This document shows, one piece after another, positions 17,750 to 26,508 of a stretch of DNA of 49,082 bases (the first letter of the stretch is position 1; each line of letters begins with the position of its first letter). The translations under genes were made by a program, and so were the position numbers. This stretch comes from Rubripirellula sp. (lineage in GTDB: Bacteria > Planctomycetota > Planctomycetia > Pirellulales > Pirellulaceae): positions 1 to 49,082 of the forward strand of contig JARGNK010000013.1 in the NCBI GenBank assembly GCA_029213145.1. Direction: 5' to 3'. Under the pieces are notes generated by a model. That model saw nothing but the letters and a program-made list of their open reading frames with translations. It was not told the DNA's origin and did not search any database.

Positions 17750-18454
17750 ATGCAGGTGAAACTCAAGGTGCTCAGCGGCAGCCATGAGGGAAAAGAGATC
17801 GGCATCTCGAGCGAGAAGTTTTTGATCGGTCGAAGCGAATCTTGCCAGCTAAGACCGAAAAGTGAGTCGGTCAGCAGGAAGCATTGCATCCTTGTGATCA
17901 AAGACAATCGGATCTTGGTTCAGGACCTCAAGAGCCGCAACGGCACCTATGTCAACGATAAGCGATTGCCGACTGACAAAGCCAAAGTCGTTCGAAATGG
18001 CGACCAGTTGCGGGTTGGAAAACTTGGCTTCGAGCTCGTGATTGAACATGGTTTGCAGGCACCAAAGAAACCTGAAGTTGCGGATGTCGGTGATGCTGCG
18101 GCACGGACGGTTGAGGCGGGCTCGCACGATAGTCGTTTCGAAGCCGTCGATGTGAGTGATTGGCTGGATGAGGCCGACCAAATCGACCGTGTTCGAAAAA
18201 TGACCGATCCCGAGACTCGCCAGTTCCGTGTTGAGAATCTTGATTTGGAATCGGCCGAAGTTGTCTCCGCAGGCTCCGACAGCACCGAACTGTCAGTGGA
18301 CGAGTCATCGGAGAATCTGATGTCCAAACGCCGTGGTCCTCGTGACAAAAAAGAGAAGCCGGGCAAGCTCCCTGATGATGTCCGCAAGGCGATGACTGAT
18401 AATTCGCGTGATGCCGCCGACAATGCCCTGAAACGCTTCTTTAGCGGTCGGTGA
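17750..18454 (+). CDS. FHA domain protein
   Basis: The N-terminal ~100 residues form a forkhead-associated domain, which binds phosphothreonine peptides: FLIGRSESC (G27, R28), SVSRKHC (S42-H45) and LKSRNGTYVND (N64, G65), all the canonical contact residues. Residues 100-234 are acidic and low-complexity and end with a basic stretch (RRGPRDKKEKPGK) and RFFSGR; they have no recognised domain. A TTG 18 bases upstream keeps the frame open, but ATG 17750 starts the first FHA strand. It lies 54 bases before the ECF sigma gene on the same strand, so it may feed kinase signals into that module; the window also encodes a Ser/Thr kinase at 44.5 kb. Confidence 0.88.
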   Translation: MQVKLKVLSGSHEGKEIGISSEKFLIGRSESCQLRPKSESVSRKHCILVIKDNRILVQDLKSRNGTYVNDKRLPTDKAKVVRNGDQLRVGKLGFELVIEHGLQAPKKPEVADVGDAAARTVEAGSHDSRFEAVDVSDWLDEADQIDRVRKMTDPETRQFRVENLDLESAEVVSAGSDSTELSVDESSENLMSKRRGPRDKKEKPGKLPDDVRKAMTDNSRDAADNALKRFFSGR

Positions 18455-18508
18455 CCGCCGCGAAGTGGCAAAGGGGCTGAACACCAATCGCCCTGAGAAA
18501 TACACCGG

Positions 18509-19081
18509 ATGAACGAATCCAATGCTTTGCTTGCGAAGCAATTTCATCAAAGTGATGAGATTGCCTTCGCCAAACTGATGAATCGTCATCACCAATTGGT
18601 TTTTCGGGTGTGCCTGCGGATTCTCGGGCATCGTCAAGATGCCGAAGATGCAACGCAGGAAACATTTTCTCGGGTCGCTCGTTATTTGCATCGCTGGGAT
18701 CCCAAGCGTCCACTTGAGCCTTGGCTGGTCGCGATCGCCGGTAATCGTAGCCGAACTTTGTTGGCGAAAAAGCGAACCGTTCAATCGTTCACGCTCGTAT
18801 CCGACCCGCCGTGTGAACAGGTGCACGCTGATCGGGATGCTGCGACGCTCCGTGAGGAGTTGGATTTGGCCCTGGTGCAATTGCCGGATTGCCAGCGAAC
18901 CGCTTTTGAATTGTTCCATCATCGCTCTTTCAGTTACGCGCAAATCGCTCGGAAAATGAATTGCCCAGAGGGAACGGTCAAAACATGGGTGCACCGCGCC
19001 CGTGGTAGTATCATTCAGCAGCTTCGGCAACGCGACGTTGTGGCCGGCAATCGCAACTGTCGCCAGGGAGACGCATCGTGA
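18509..19081 (+). CDS. ECF-type RNA polymerase sigma factor
   Basis: The 190-residue protein has only sigma regions 2 and 4, as in extracytoplasmic-function sigma factors. Region 2 is seen as FAKLMNRHHQLVFRVCLRIL and the core-binding DAEDATQETFSRV; the -10 binding part follows (PLEPWLVAIAGNRSR). Region 4 is the helix-turn-helix YAQIARKMNCPEGTVKTWVH (about 147-170), which reads the -35 element. It ends in a GTGA overlap with the next gene, an anti-sigma factor, indicating translational coupling. The module is a typical planctomycete arrangement in which the sigma factor is held by a membrane anti-sigma. The target promoter cannot be deduced. Confidence 0.95.
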   Translation: MNESNALLAKQFHQSDEIAFAKLMNRHHQLVFRVCLRILGHRQDAEDATQETFSRVARYLHRWDPKRPLEPWLVAIAGNRSRTLLAKKRTVQSFTLVSDPPCEQVHADRDAATLREELDLALVQLPDCQRTAFELFHHRSFSYAQIARKMNCPEGTVKTWVHRARGSIIQQLRQRDVVAGNRNCRQGDAS

Positions 19082-19596
19082 ATTGTGATCGCTTCGACCA
19101 GCGAATGAATGTCTTGTTAGATGAGTATCAGTCGATTGCGGATGATCCAGCGCTTCAATCGCATGTGTTAGATTGCGATTCGTGTCATCAGAAGATGAAG
19201 ATCTGGCAGCAGATCGATAGCATTGGGGCGTCCCAGCCAACCGAGTTTTCGAATCGCGGGCTTTCATGGTCTCGAGCGTCCGCGGTGGCTGCCGCGTTAC
19301 TGGTCGCGGTGTTTGCGAGTTGGGGCTTTCGGGGAGGCGACATGTTGACCGCTCGGGTTGAATCGCCGGCGTCGGCTCCGCAACAGGAAGCGGCACCAAC
19401 CCTCCGCGATGATGCGGCAGTGTTTCAGCCTCAAGAGAATCGGCTTGATCCGAGTCAATGGTGGGAATCGGTGGAGCCACAACAATGGATCGCCCAAACC
19501 ATGCCGACGGTGCGTACAGTTCAGAAGAGTGTTGCACCACTAAGTCGATCGTTTAAGCAGGCGGTTGAAATTCTCACCTTTGGACGAGCTATATGA
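19078..19596 (+). CDS. Zinc-finger (zf-HC2-type) membrane anti-sigma factor
   Basis: The 172-residue protein starts at GTG 19078, overlapping the sigma stop by four bases. The N-terminus carries C3 and then H29-x3-C33-x2-C36, the zinc-binding anti-sigma arrangement (HVLDCDSCH). A membrane helix spans about 66-82 (SAVAAALLVAVFASWGF), and the remaining 90 residues would be outside the cytoplasm. It should bind and inhibit the ECF factor encoded just upstream until a signal relieves it. The stop overlaps the ATG of the following secreted protein (ATGA at 19593), so the three genes form one translational unit. Confidence 0.88.
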   Translation: MNCDRFDQRMNVLLDEYQSIADDPALQSHVLDCDSCHQKMKIWQQIDSIGASQPTEFSNRGLSWSRASAVAAALLVAVFASWGFRGGDMLTARVESPASAPQQEAAPTLRDDAAVFQPQENRLDPSQWWESVEPQQWIAQTMPTVRTVQKSVAPLSRSFKQAVEILTFGRAI

Positions 19597-21932
19597 AGCC
19601 CTGGACTTGGCCTAGATTTGTCTCGGTCACCTTGATTGGGTTCGCATCGGTGATGCCCTTTCAGGCGGCTTGGGCGGAGGAGTTATTCCAGTTTCACAAT
19701 GGATTGGTAATCGAGGGTGTGGCGGTTGAGATCGCCACTCTGAAGGATGGATTCGGCGCGGCTGCGGCGAACCAAATGAATGTGCGCCCGATCTGGCGAA
19801 TCGATGATGGTTTGCGGAGAACTTATGTTCATGGCAAGGGGATGGTCGCCGAGACGCGTGAGATCAATGATTTGGAACGCCCTATTGAGATATGGCAGCC
19901 GAAGCCGCTGGGAGGCAAAATTGTTGGGGGTCTAGGAAGCATTCTGGGGATTTCGCCCTTCAACGAATATGGACGTCGTGTCTTGACCATCCGTGGTCCA
20001 GAGGGACCGGTTCAAGTGGTTCAGGGGATCAAGGAACTGACCTCCCGCTACGCAAAACTCATTGCATTGAAAGGCAAGCCGACGCTCAGTTGGGATATGA
20101 GAGTGGCCACGAGTTCATTGGCGACGTCGGAATTGAATATGGTTTTCAAACGCCGAATGAACATGGATGATCTGAATGATCGTTTGGAGGTGGTGAGATT
20201 TTACATCTCCGCGAAGCGGTACGAGGACGCGCGGCAATCACTCGAAGCGACGATCAAAGCATTCCCTGAGGAAACAGACCTACAGCCACAATTAGCCGCG
20301 CTGACTGAGCGGCAAGGCTTGCAGTTGCTGGACGAAGCGGAAACTCGTTCCAAAGCGGGGCAGTACAACTTAGCGAAAAACATCTTGGCCGGTTTTCCAC
20401 TCGATGCAGTCGGTCGAATCACCCGAATCAAAGTTGAAGATGCATCAAAGAAATTGACGGATGCCGACCAGGCTTGTGCTCAATTAATCAATCAACTTCA
20501 AGCCCAGGTAGGGCAATTGAATGCCGGGCAGATGCAGGCGTTGCAAGCCATTGTCGACGAGATCGCCGGTGGGCTTTCCGCTGATACGCTGTCGCGGCTT
20601 AGTGATTACGCGCGGTTGGGTAACTCGGATGCTATCCCCCTCGAGAATCGAGTGGCATTGGCGATAAGTGGCTGGTTAATGGGGTCTGGATCTGGGGAGC
20701 AGAACCTGAGTATCGCAATTTCGCTGATTCAAGTTCGCAATCTCGTCATTGAATATCTCAGTGGTGCGGATGAGCCGCGCCGCGCGGCAATCCTCGATGC
20801 CTTGCAAAACCTAGAGGGGGCGCAGCCAGAGTACATCGATCTTATGCTTCCTCTCTTGGTTCCGACGGTAGGTTGGCCAGAAGAATCGGAGAGTGAATTG
20901 ATCGAAGGGATGCATCTTGTCGACACCGGGACGAGCCAATACCTGATCCAACTGCCGCCTGAATACAATCCATTGCGAGAGTATCCCTGCATTCTCGCAT
21001 TGCATGAATCGAGAAGCAGCCTGGAGAATCAAATCAATTGGTGGGCTGGCCCTTATTCGGAGGAAGATGGTATTCGGATGGGGCATGCGTCTCGGCATGG
21101 ATTCATCGTCGTTGCGCCAGTCTGGTCCCGGCCCAATCAACGCCTTTATGAATACACACCGCAGGAACATCAACGCGTATTGGTGGCATTGCGAGATGCG
21201 ATGCGTCGTGCGTCCATCGATTCGGATCGGGTTTTCGTGGCGGGACATGGCGAAGGTGGTACTGCTGCGTGGGATCTTGCTTTGGCGCATCCAGATCTGT
21301 GGGCTGGTATGATTGCGATCAGTGGTCAGCCCGCCAAAATCATCCCGCATTACGAGTCCAACGCTCGCTCGTTACCGCTTTATATGGTGATGGGTGAACT
21401 GGATGGCTCGCGGGCAAATGGATCCATTTTGAACGATTACATGTCGTTCAATCATGATGCGATGGTGGTGATGTATCGTGGTCGTGGTCGTGAATATTTC
21501 TTCGACGAGATTCCGCGGATCTTTGAATGGATGCAGTTGCCAAATCATCAAAGGCGACCACCACCCCGTGAGATTGATGTTGCCACCATTCGCACGGGTG
21601 ATCAGTTCTATTGGTGGTTGGAACTAGGCGACCTGAAGCCAGATGTTGCCATCGATCCTATTCTGTGGGATCAAGCAAAGCGGATTCGAGCCGGCAAAAT
21701 TGAAGCGTCCATTGGTGCCGGAAACCAGATCCGAGTCAGCGGGCCAGCCGAACAGTTTCGTGTGATGCTCCGTCCGCAGGAGGGTGTCGATTTTGCGAAA
21801 CCCATTGTTGTCCGCTATGGATCACGCACGGTGCGGGTCGAGTTTGATGGTTCCGTCGAATTGATGCTCGAGGATGTGCGGCAACGAGCTGACCGCAAGC
21901 GTGCCTTCTGGTTTTCGATTCCGGTACCATAG
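19593..21932 (+). CDS. Secreted alpha/beta-hydrolase-fold protein with degenerate active site
   Basis: The 779-residue protein has a signal peptide (1-29, ending AAWAEE), a unique region (30-190), a helical TPR-like stretch (about 195-420), and an esterase/PHB-depolymerase-like alpha/beta-hydrolase domain (about 440-650): YLIQLPPEYNPLREYPCIL, FIVVAPVW, VFVAGHGEGGTAAWDLALAH, MVMGELDGS. The nucleophile elbow reads G-H-G-E-G (551-555), so the catalytic Ser of GxSxG is Gly553. Where GRGHE would supply the His, the sequence is GRGREYF. Both losses suggest a binding rather than hydrolytic role. It starts in the ATGA overlap with the anti-sigma gene, so it is probably the effector or sensor of that operon. 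The C-terminal 100 residues may be a beta-rich domain. Confidence 0.8.
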   Translation: MKPWTWPRFVSVTLIGFASVMPFQAAWAEELFQFHNGLVIEGVAVEIATLKDGFGAAAANQMNVRPIWRIDDGLRRTYVHGKGMVAETREINDLERPIEIWQPKPLGGKIVGGLGSILGISPFNEYGRRVLTIRGPEGPVQVVQGIKELTSRYAKLIALKGKPTLSWDMRVATSSLATSELNMVFKRRMNMDDLNDRLEVVRFYISAKRYEDARQSLEATIKAFPEETDLQPQLAALTERQGLQLLDEAETRSKAGQYNLAKNILAGFPLDAVGRITRIKVEDASKKLTDADQACAQLINQLQAQVGQLNAGQMQALQAIVDEIAGGLSADTLSRLSDYARLGNSDAIPLENRVALAISGWLMGSGSGEQNLSIAISLIQVRNLVIEYLSGADEPRRAAILDALQNLEGAQPEYIDLMLPLLVPTVGWPEESESELIEGMHLVDTGTSQYLIQLPPEYNPLREYPCILALHESRSSLENQINWWAGPYSEEDGIRMGHASRHGFIVVAPVWSRPNQRLYEYTPQEHQRVLVALRDAMRRASIDSDRVFVAGHGEGGTAAWDLALAHPDLWAGMIAISGQPAKIIPHYESNARSLPLYMVMGELDGSRANGSILNDYMSFNHDAMVVMYRGRGREYFFDEIPRIFEWMQLPNHQRRPPPREIDVATIRTGDQFYWWLELGDLKPDVAIDPILWDQAKRIRAGKIEASIGAGNQIRVSGPAEQFRVMLRPQEGVDFAKPIVVRYGSRTVRVEFDGSVELMLEDVRQRADRKRAFWFSIPVP

Positions 21933-22232
21933 CAAACGCGGCAGTCGTGTTGCCGATGGAGTTCCGAAGGTGATACTTGCGCCACGTTTAGGCGTACGAT
22001 GCGTGATCTAGTGGTGATGTAACCCTGAACGGTTATGGCTCGGCTTGCGAATCCTGTTCGCCTAGAAATGCTTGCCGCTGCCAACTGCAGCTTTTACCTG
22101 CCAGCATATGTTGTTGCCAGCGTTCCTTTGAATTGGGCCAAGCCGAATTTGTTTCTTCAGATTGGGATTCGTTTATGATGAGGGGCAATCCAGTTTTCCG
22201 TATCTTTCCTGTTCTCGGACAAGGACCCTTCG
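21933..22232. other. Intergenic region between the hydrolase-like and isomerase-like genes
   Basis: 300 bases without a gene. A short inverted repeat (CGGCA/TGCCG) just after the stop and TAACC/GGTTA near 22020-22035 could form weak hairpins. No strong -35/-10 pair or known regulatory element was seen. Many in-frame stops on both strands argue against a missed gene. Confidence 0.4.
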
Positions 22233-23108
22233 ATGAAACGTCGCGAATTCATGGCATCCAATCTGCTTGTCGCCGGAACTGTGGCGGCTGGAAAGACGCT
22301 TGCGGAAGATAATCCGAAACAAGCTGCTGGTCCCGGTCGAGTTCGCCAATCAGTGATGGGGTGGTGTTTCAAGCCAATGGATCCGGTCGAGCTAGCGCGT
22401 CATTGCAAACGGATTGGTTTAGAAGCCATTGAGGGGATTCCCTCCCAACACTATGACGCTGTGACTGACCTGGGCCTGAAGATCTCACTTGTCGGCAGTC
22501 ATGGATTTGCCACCGGACCGCTGGATTCGGACAACCACGCGGAAGTGGAGGCAAAGTTACGGAATGGAATTGATTTGGCGGTGAAATATGGTGCACCCAA
22601 TGTCATTACTTTCACCGGGATGGCCAAGGCGGGAATCTCAGAGAAGGCGGCGCGCGAAAACTGCCTGCGTTGCTGGAAAAGAGTGCTGGCTTATGCCGAG
22701 GAGAAAAACGTTGGCTTAGTGTTGGAGCATCTCAATAGTAAAGATGATTCCCATCCGATGAAGGGGCACCCAGGCTATTGGGGTGACGACTTGCATCTCT
22801 GTGCTGAATTGGTGCAGGAAATGGAATCACCTAACTTTCGCTTGTTGTTTGATATCTATCACGTCCAGATCATGAATGGTGATCTAATCCGAAATATCCG
22901 CCGCTATCACAAGCTTGTGGGGCACTATCACACCGCAGGAAATCCTGGCCGTGGAGAATTAGATGATACGCAGGAAATCAATTATCCGCCTGTCATTCGT
23001 GCGATCATGGAGACTGGTTATAAAGGGTTTATCGCCCAAGAATTCATTCCTACCGCAGAGGATCCAGTTGCGTCGTTGCAGCAGGCTTTCGAGCTCTGTG
23101 ATGTGTAG
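22233..23108 (+). CDS. Tat-exported hydroxypyruvate isomerase-like TIM-barrel protein
   Basis: The 291-residue protein opens with MKRREFMASNLLVAGTVAAG, a twin-arginine signal, so it is probably exported folded. The mature part belongs to the xylose-isomerase-like TIM barrel family, closest in pattern to hydroxypyruvate isomerase (Hyi): GLVLEHLNSKDD and LLFDIYHVQIMNGDL supply metal-binding Glu, Asp and His, and GHYHTAGNPGRGELDDTQEINY is the C-terminal signature. It probably isomerises a small sugar or keto acid outside the cytoplasm; the substrate is unknown. AAGGA lies a few bases before the ATG. It has no same-strand neighbour within 150 bases. Confidence 0.88.
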   Translation: MKRREFMASNLLVAGTVAAGKTLAEDNPKQAAGPGRVRQSVMGWCFKPMDPVELARHCKRIGLEAIEGIPSQHYDAVTDLGLKISLVGSHGFATGPLDSDNHAEVEAKLRNGIDLAVKYGAPNVITFTGMAKAGISEKAARENCLRCWKRVLAYAEEKNVGLVLEHLNSKDDSHPMKGHPGYWGDDLHLCAELVQEMESPNFRLLFDIYHVQIMNGDLIRNIRRYHKLVGHYHTAGNPGRGELDDTQEINYPPVIRAIMETGYKGFIAQEFIPTAEDPVASLQQAFELCDV

Positions 23109-23263
23109 AGCAGCGGTAGGGCTCGTAAGTGGAGCATGGGATTTGATTGGTTGAATTCTAGGGGAACCTCGATCCTCTGGATGTGTCCAAGCTCAGAGTT
23201 AGGGAACCTTGTTCACCCTGCTCTCCCCTGCCCTGCCCCACCTGTACGCGGATTTGTTGTCCG

Positions 23264-23818
23264 GTGAAAACTGCTTCCGAGCCCAACCCATTGATCAGCC
23301 CCGATGATTTTCGAAGGTTGGGGGTGCGTCTTGACGAAACACGGATCGCAGTGATTCGATTGGCAGCGACTCGCAGTTCCCAGCCATTGGCGGCGCAGCA
23401 CCTTCGCACCGCAGATACCAGGGTAGAGCTGCAGTTATGCCAAATTGCGACATCAGCCTATCGGTTGATGGATCCTCGGCAGCGTGCGGATGATGGGTCC
23501 CGCAGCCGAATAGGACGAATTCTGCCTGCGGCACTTCGTTCAGCTGGAGCCAATCGTGGTGGCGGTTTTTGCCACGTAGAATTGGGTTCCGAACTAGCAT
23601 TCGATCAAGATCAACAGTCCGCTTTTGAATGGAGTGGGACGGCTGTTTTTCAGGACTCACAGCCGCGGCTTGAGTTGGAGCAGCGTTGGGAATCATCTGT
23701 TGGTAGCGATCCTTGCACTGCCTGCGAAAGCAGAGCATCGGTACTTGAGAGTGCTTGCGGCCGGTGCGATGGGGTTGGTGTTAATCGCATGGTTGATTTA
23801 TCAGTCGCTGAAATCTGA
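23264..23818 (+). CDS. Unknown protein, N-terminal fragment of a possibly frameshifted gene
   Basis: The frame begins near a GTG at 23264; the open stretch upstream (23183-23263) translates into a Cys/Pro-rich run from a CCCTGC-type low-complexity sequence and is left out. About residues 8-150 look like real protein (DFRRLGVRLDETRIAVIRLA, QLCQIATSAYRLMDPRQR, RIGRILPAALRSAG). The last 35 residues ([20 protein letters not shown]) look like out-of-frame translation of the next reading frame. That frame, overlapping from 23625, carries a membrane helix and no good start of its own. The simplest reading is one membrane protein split by a +1 frameshift around 23640-23730. I do not recognise the family. 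Confidence 0.5.
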   Translation: MKTASEPNPLISPDDFRRLGVRLDETRIAVIRLAATRSSQPLAAQHLRTADTRVELQLCQIATSAYRLMDPRQRADDGSRSRIGRILPAALRSAGANRGGGFCHVELGSELAFDQDQQSAFEWSGTAVFQDSQPRLELEQRWESSVGSDPCTACESRASVLESACGRCDGVGVNRMVDLSVAEI

Positions 23819-24992
23819 GGATATAAACCAATTATCGGTCGGTTCGGGTAACGTGATCGTTTTGGCGGAGGACGAGCAATTCCTACCGGTGGTGCCGTCT
23901 CTGGAATTTTTGACGGCAAGTGCGGTTAATGAAATTCAACCGCTGGCTCGGGAAGAATTGTTCGCGCGGTGGACGGTCGATCTCGCGCCGATCGCCCCAA
24001 TGCGTTCGATAGTAGAACACGCCGAAATGCCCATTGGAAATTCCCAAACGCGTGGTTTTCAGCGGCCTACAGGGGAAGAGATTGTTCGCGCACGTCGATC
24101 ATTCAAAATCCGATTTCCCGATCTAAGGAAATCAGTATCGCCAGAGCAGGTGAGCCGTCAGATTCGACTTCTGCATACTGCCCACAAGCAAATGGAACCG
24201 GGGTCGATCGACGATTGGACTTGCCAGCTGTTAATCGCAGAGTTGAGTTGGTTAGTGAATGATCCAAATTCTGTACGACGACAACTCAAGCAGACTGCCG
24301 ATCGTTTTGAAGTATCGATCGACAGCTTGGTCGCTGATTCCTTTGAGGTGGCTTGCGGATTAACTGGTTTACCGGAAACACAGCAGCAACTTATTGAGTA
24401 TGGAATGCCAGTTGCAGATCGATTGTTGATCAGTGAGTCTTTTTCGGCCAGTCGCCAAGTTGTTGAATCGCTAATGCCGTTGGCAAAGTCACTTGAGCAT
24501 GATCGAGCGTTGTCGCAATTGCCGCAGTTTTTGTTGGCGATTAACCGGGCTGAGCGGTTGTCCGCGGTCGCGGCACGCGTGCAATTCGATGGCTTGCGAC
24601 CGTTGGTGGGTGAGGATCAAGACGCGGGGGTGGGAAGCGAGATCGGGAGCCTCGGGCGGTACTACTGTCTTTATTTACGAAAGTGGGATCTTGGACTACC
24701 CTACCTGACGAAAGCAGCCGATCCGCGTTTGGCAAGTACCGCGCGTCGACAGATCGAATTAGGCACATCAGAGCAAAACGCGGAAATCGTGGAGGTAGCC
24801 TCGCTGTGGTTGGCATTGGCGGATCGTGCGGAGGGGCGCATCGCAGATTCGATCAGATTGCACGCACTGAAAATGCTCCAAAGCCTATTGAGACACTTAA
24901 ACGGCATCGAAAAAATCGATTTGCAGCGGGAAATTGAAGAACAGGCTTCCCAGTTGCCGGCCTATCTCCGACGCTCGCTCGTGACGAGCTAA
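23625..24992 (+). CDS. Single-pass membrane protein, probable C-terminal part of a frameshifted gene
   Basis: The frame opens at a TTG (23625) with no ribosome-binding site. The first 40 codons are not protein-like. From about residue 33 it is convincing: [19 protein letters not shown], then a membrane helix (about 43-61, [12 protein letters not shown]), then a 390-residue extracytoplasmic, mostly helical part with no recognised motif. The N-terminal half probably comes from the overlapping frame 23264-23818. The stop at 24992 is about 90 bases before the MoxR-like ATPase, so the gene probably belongs with that ATPase and the VWA protein. No catalytic residues could be named. Confidence 0.55.
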   Translation: MNGVGRLFFRTHSRGLSWSSVGNHLLVAILALPAKAEHRYLRVLAAGAMGLVLIAWLIYQSLKSEDINQLSVGSGNVIVLAEDEQFLPVVPSLEFLTASAVNEIQPLAREELFARWTVDLAPIAPMRSIVEHAEMPIGNSQTRGFQRPTGEEIVRARRSFKIRFPDLRKSVSPEQVSRQIRLLHTAHKQMEPGSIDDWTCQLLIAELSWLVNDPNSVRRQLKQTADRFEVSIDSLVADSFEVACGLTGLPETQQQLIEYGMPVADRLLISESFSASRQVVESLMPLAKSLEHDRALSQLPQFLLAINRAERLSAVAARVQFDGLRPLVGEDQDAGVGSEIGSLGRYYCLYLRKWDLGLPYLTKAADPRLASTARRQIELGTSEQNAEIVEVASLWLALADRAEGRIADSIRLHALKMLQSLLRHLNGIEKIDLQREIEEQASQLPAYLRRSLVTS

Positions 24993-25083
24993 TCTGATGG
25001 CCACTTTCGATTGGCGGCGGTCAGTTGGGCGGCCCCGTACAATGGGACAGTTGATCAATAGGCTTCATTTAAGGATTGCTCGC

Positions 25084-26508
25084 ATGACTGCCATTTCGGC
25101 GCCCCCCCACGTAAAGAATTTCCAAGAGCTGATCGATAGCGGTTGGAAATCCAAGTCGGTCAAACAGGAAGTGCGTGACAACTTTACGGCCATGCTTGCC
25201 AGTGGCGACGAGTTGTTTCCCGGTATTGTCGGCTACGACGACACCGTGATTCCCGAGATCAACTTGGCTTTGCTGGCTGGACACGACATGCTTTTTCTAG
25301 GCGAAAAAGGGCAGGCCAAGAGTCGTATCATGCGAATGCTGACGCGGTTCCTTGATCCATGGGTTCCCTACATTGACCATCCCGATCTGAGTGTGCATGA
25401 AGATCCAATGCAACCTATTTCGTCGCTCGGAAAACGATTGGTTGCCGAGCATGATCCCGAAGACATTTCGATTGGCTGGTGGGACCGCCAGCATCGTTAT
25501 GCCGAACGGCTAAGTCCCGGGACAAAATTTGCGGATATCATTGGGGAAATCGATCCGGCGAAATTGACCGGCGGTGTCAGCATGAGTTCCGAGGAAGCTC
25601 TCTCGTTTGGGTTGATTCCCCGCATGCACCGCGGCATCTTTGCGATGAATGAATTACCCGAGCTGGACGATTTGGTACAGGTTGGGTTGTTCAACATTTT
25701 GGAAGAGCGGGACGTCCAGATTCGGGGTTATCCGATTCAGTTTGATCTCGACGTGATGATTCTGTTTTCCGCGAATCCGTCGACCTACAATCGTAGTGGT
25801 AAAGTAATCCCGCAACTCAAGGATCGCATTGGTTCCATTGTGCAAACTCACTACCCCGCGGAACGCGATCAGGGGATTGAAATTCTTCGGCAGGAAGTTG
25901 GAGGTGATCTGGAGGGTGATTATCCCGTGCAGATCCCTTATTTCATGTATCAAATCGTTGAAGAAATCACCAATCAGGCACGGAAGAGTAAATACATCGA
26001 CCAGGCTTCTGGTGTTTCAGCACGGTTCTCGCTTTCGAATTTCCGAACGCTGATTGCCTCTGCTCGCCAACGGGGCATTATCCACAACGAACGTCCAGCG
26101 GTTCCGCGAATCAGTGACTTCGGGCATCTCTATTCGAGCTCGCTTGGCAAGCTGGAATTAGACCTGATGGGCACTCACCAAATGAGTGAAAAGCAGGTGC
26201 TCGATGCCGTGACGGCCGAAGCGATCAAGGTTGTTTTCAATGAGTATGTGGAAGAGCACGGTTTGGGTGCAATCGCGGAGATTTTCCGCGGAGGGGCTCG
26301 CGTCGAAGTCGGAGATTTACTGCCTAGCAGCGATTACGGGGAGCGTTTGAAGCACGTCCCACCAGCTTGGGATTTGGCCTTCGAGGTCAACGCCAGCGAA
26401 AACGAAGCGGTCCGAGCGAGTTGTGTTGAGTTCGTGTTGGCAGGTTTGTACAGCATGGATCGAATTAGTCGCAGCCAACGACACGGCAAAATTGAATATG
26501 AAATCTGA
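25084..26508 (+). CDS. MoxR/magnesium-chelatase-like AAA+ ATPase
   Basis: A 474-residue AAA+ protein related to the magnesium chelatase I subunit and MoxR ATPases. It has Walker A GEKGQAKS (73-80) after HDMLFLG, a sensor-like stretch [18 protein letters not shown], and [20 protein letters not shown], where such proteins have their loop and second motif. AAGGA stands eight bases before ATG 25084; the frame's 29 upstream codons are excluded. It ends 11 bases inside the VWA gene, so the pair is translationally coupled. These ATPases remodel or activate targets with a VWA partner, as cobalt/magnesium chelatases do, but the substrate is unknown. No tetrapyrrole gene is nearby, so metal chelation is not implied. 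Confidence 0.88.
   Translation: MTAISAPPHVKNFQELIDSGWKSKSVKQEVRDNFTAMLASGDELFPGIVGYDDTVIPEINLALLAGHDMLFLGEKGQAKSRIMRMLTRFLDPWVPYIDHPDLSVHEDPMQPISSLGKRLVAEHDPEDISIGWWDRQHRYAERLSPGTKFADIIGEIDPAKLTGGVSMSSEEALSFGLIPRMHRGIFAMNELPELDDLVQVGLFNILEERDVQIRGYPIQFDLDVMILFSANPSTYNRSGKVIPQLKDRIGSIVQTHYPAERDQGIEILRQEVGGDLEGDYPVQIPYFMYQIVEEITNQARKSKYIDQASGVSARFSLSNFRTLIASARQRGIIHNERPAVPRISDFGHLYSSSLGKLELDLMGTHQMSEKQVLDAVTAEAIKVVFNEYVEEHGLGAIAEIFRGGARVEVGDLLPSSDYGERLKHVPPAWDLAFEVNASENEAVRASCVEFVLAGLYSMDRISRSQRHGKIEYEI

Noticed and set aside
18305..19540. 411-codon open frame on the minus strand
   Set aside because: It is antisense to the FHA, sigma and anti-sigma genes, whose domains are clear, and its own translation has no domain character.
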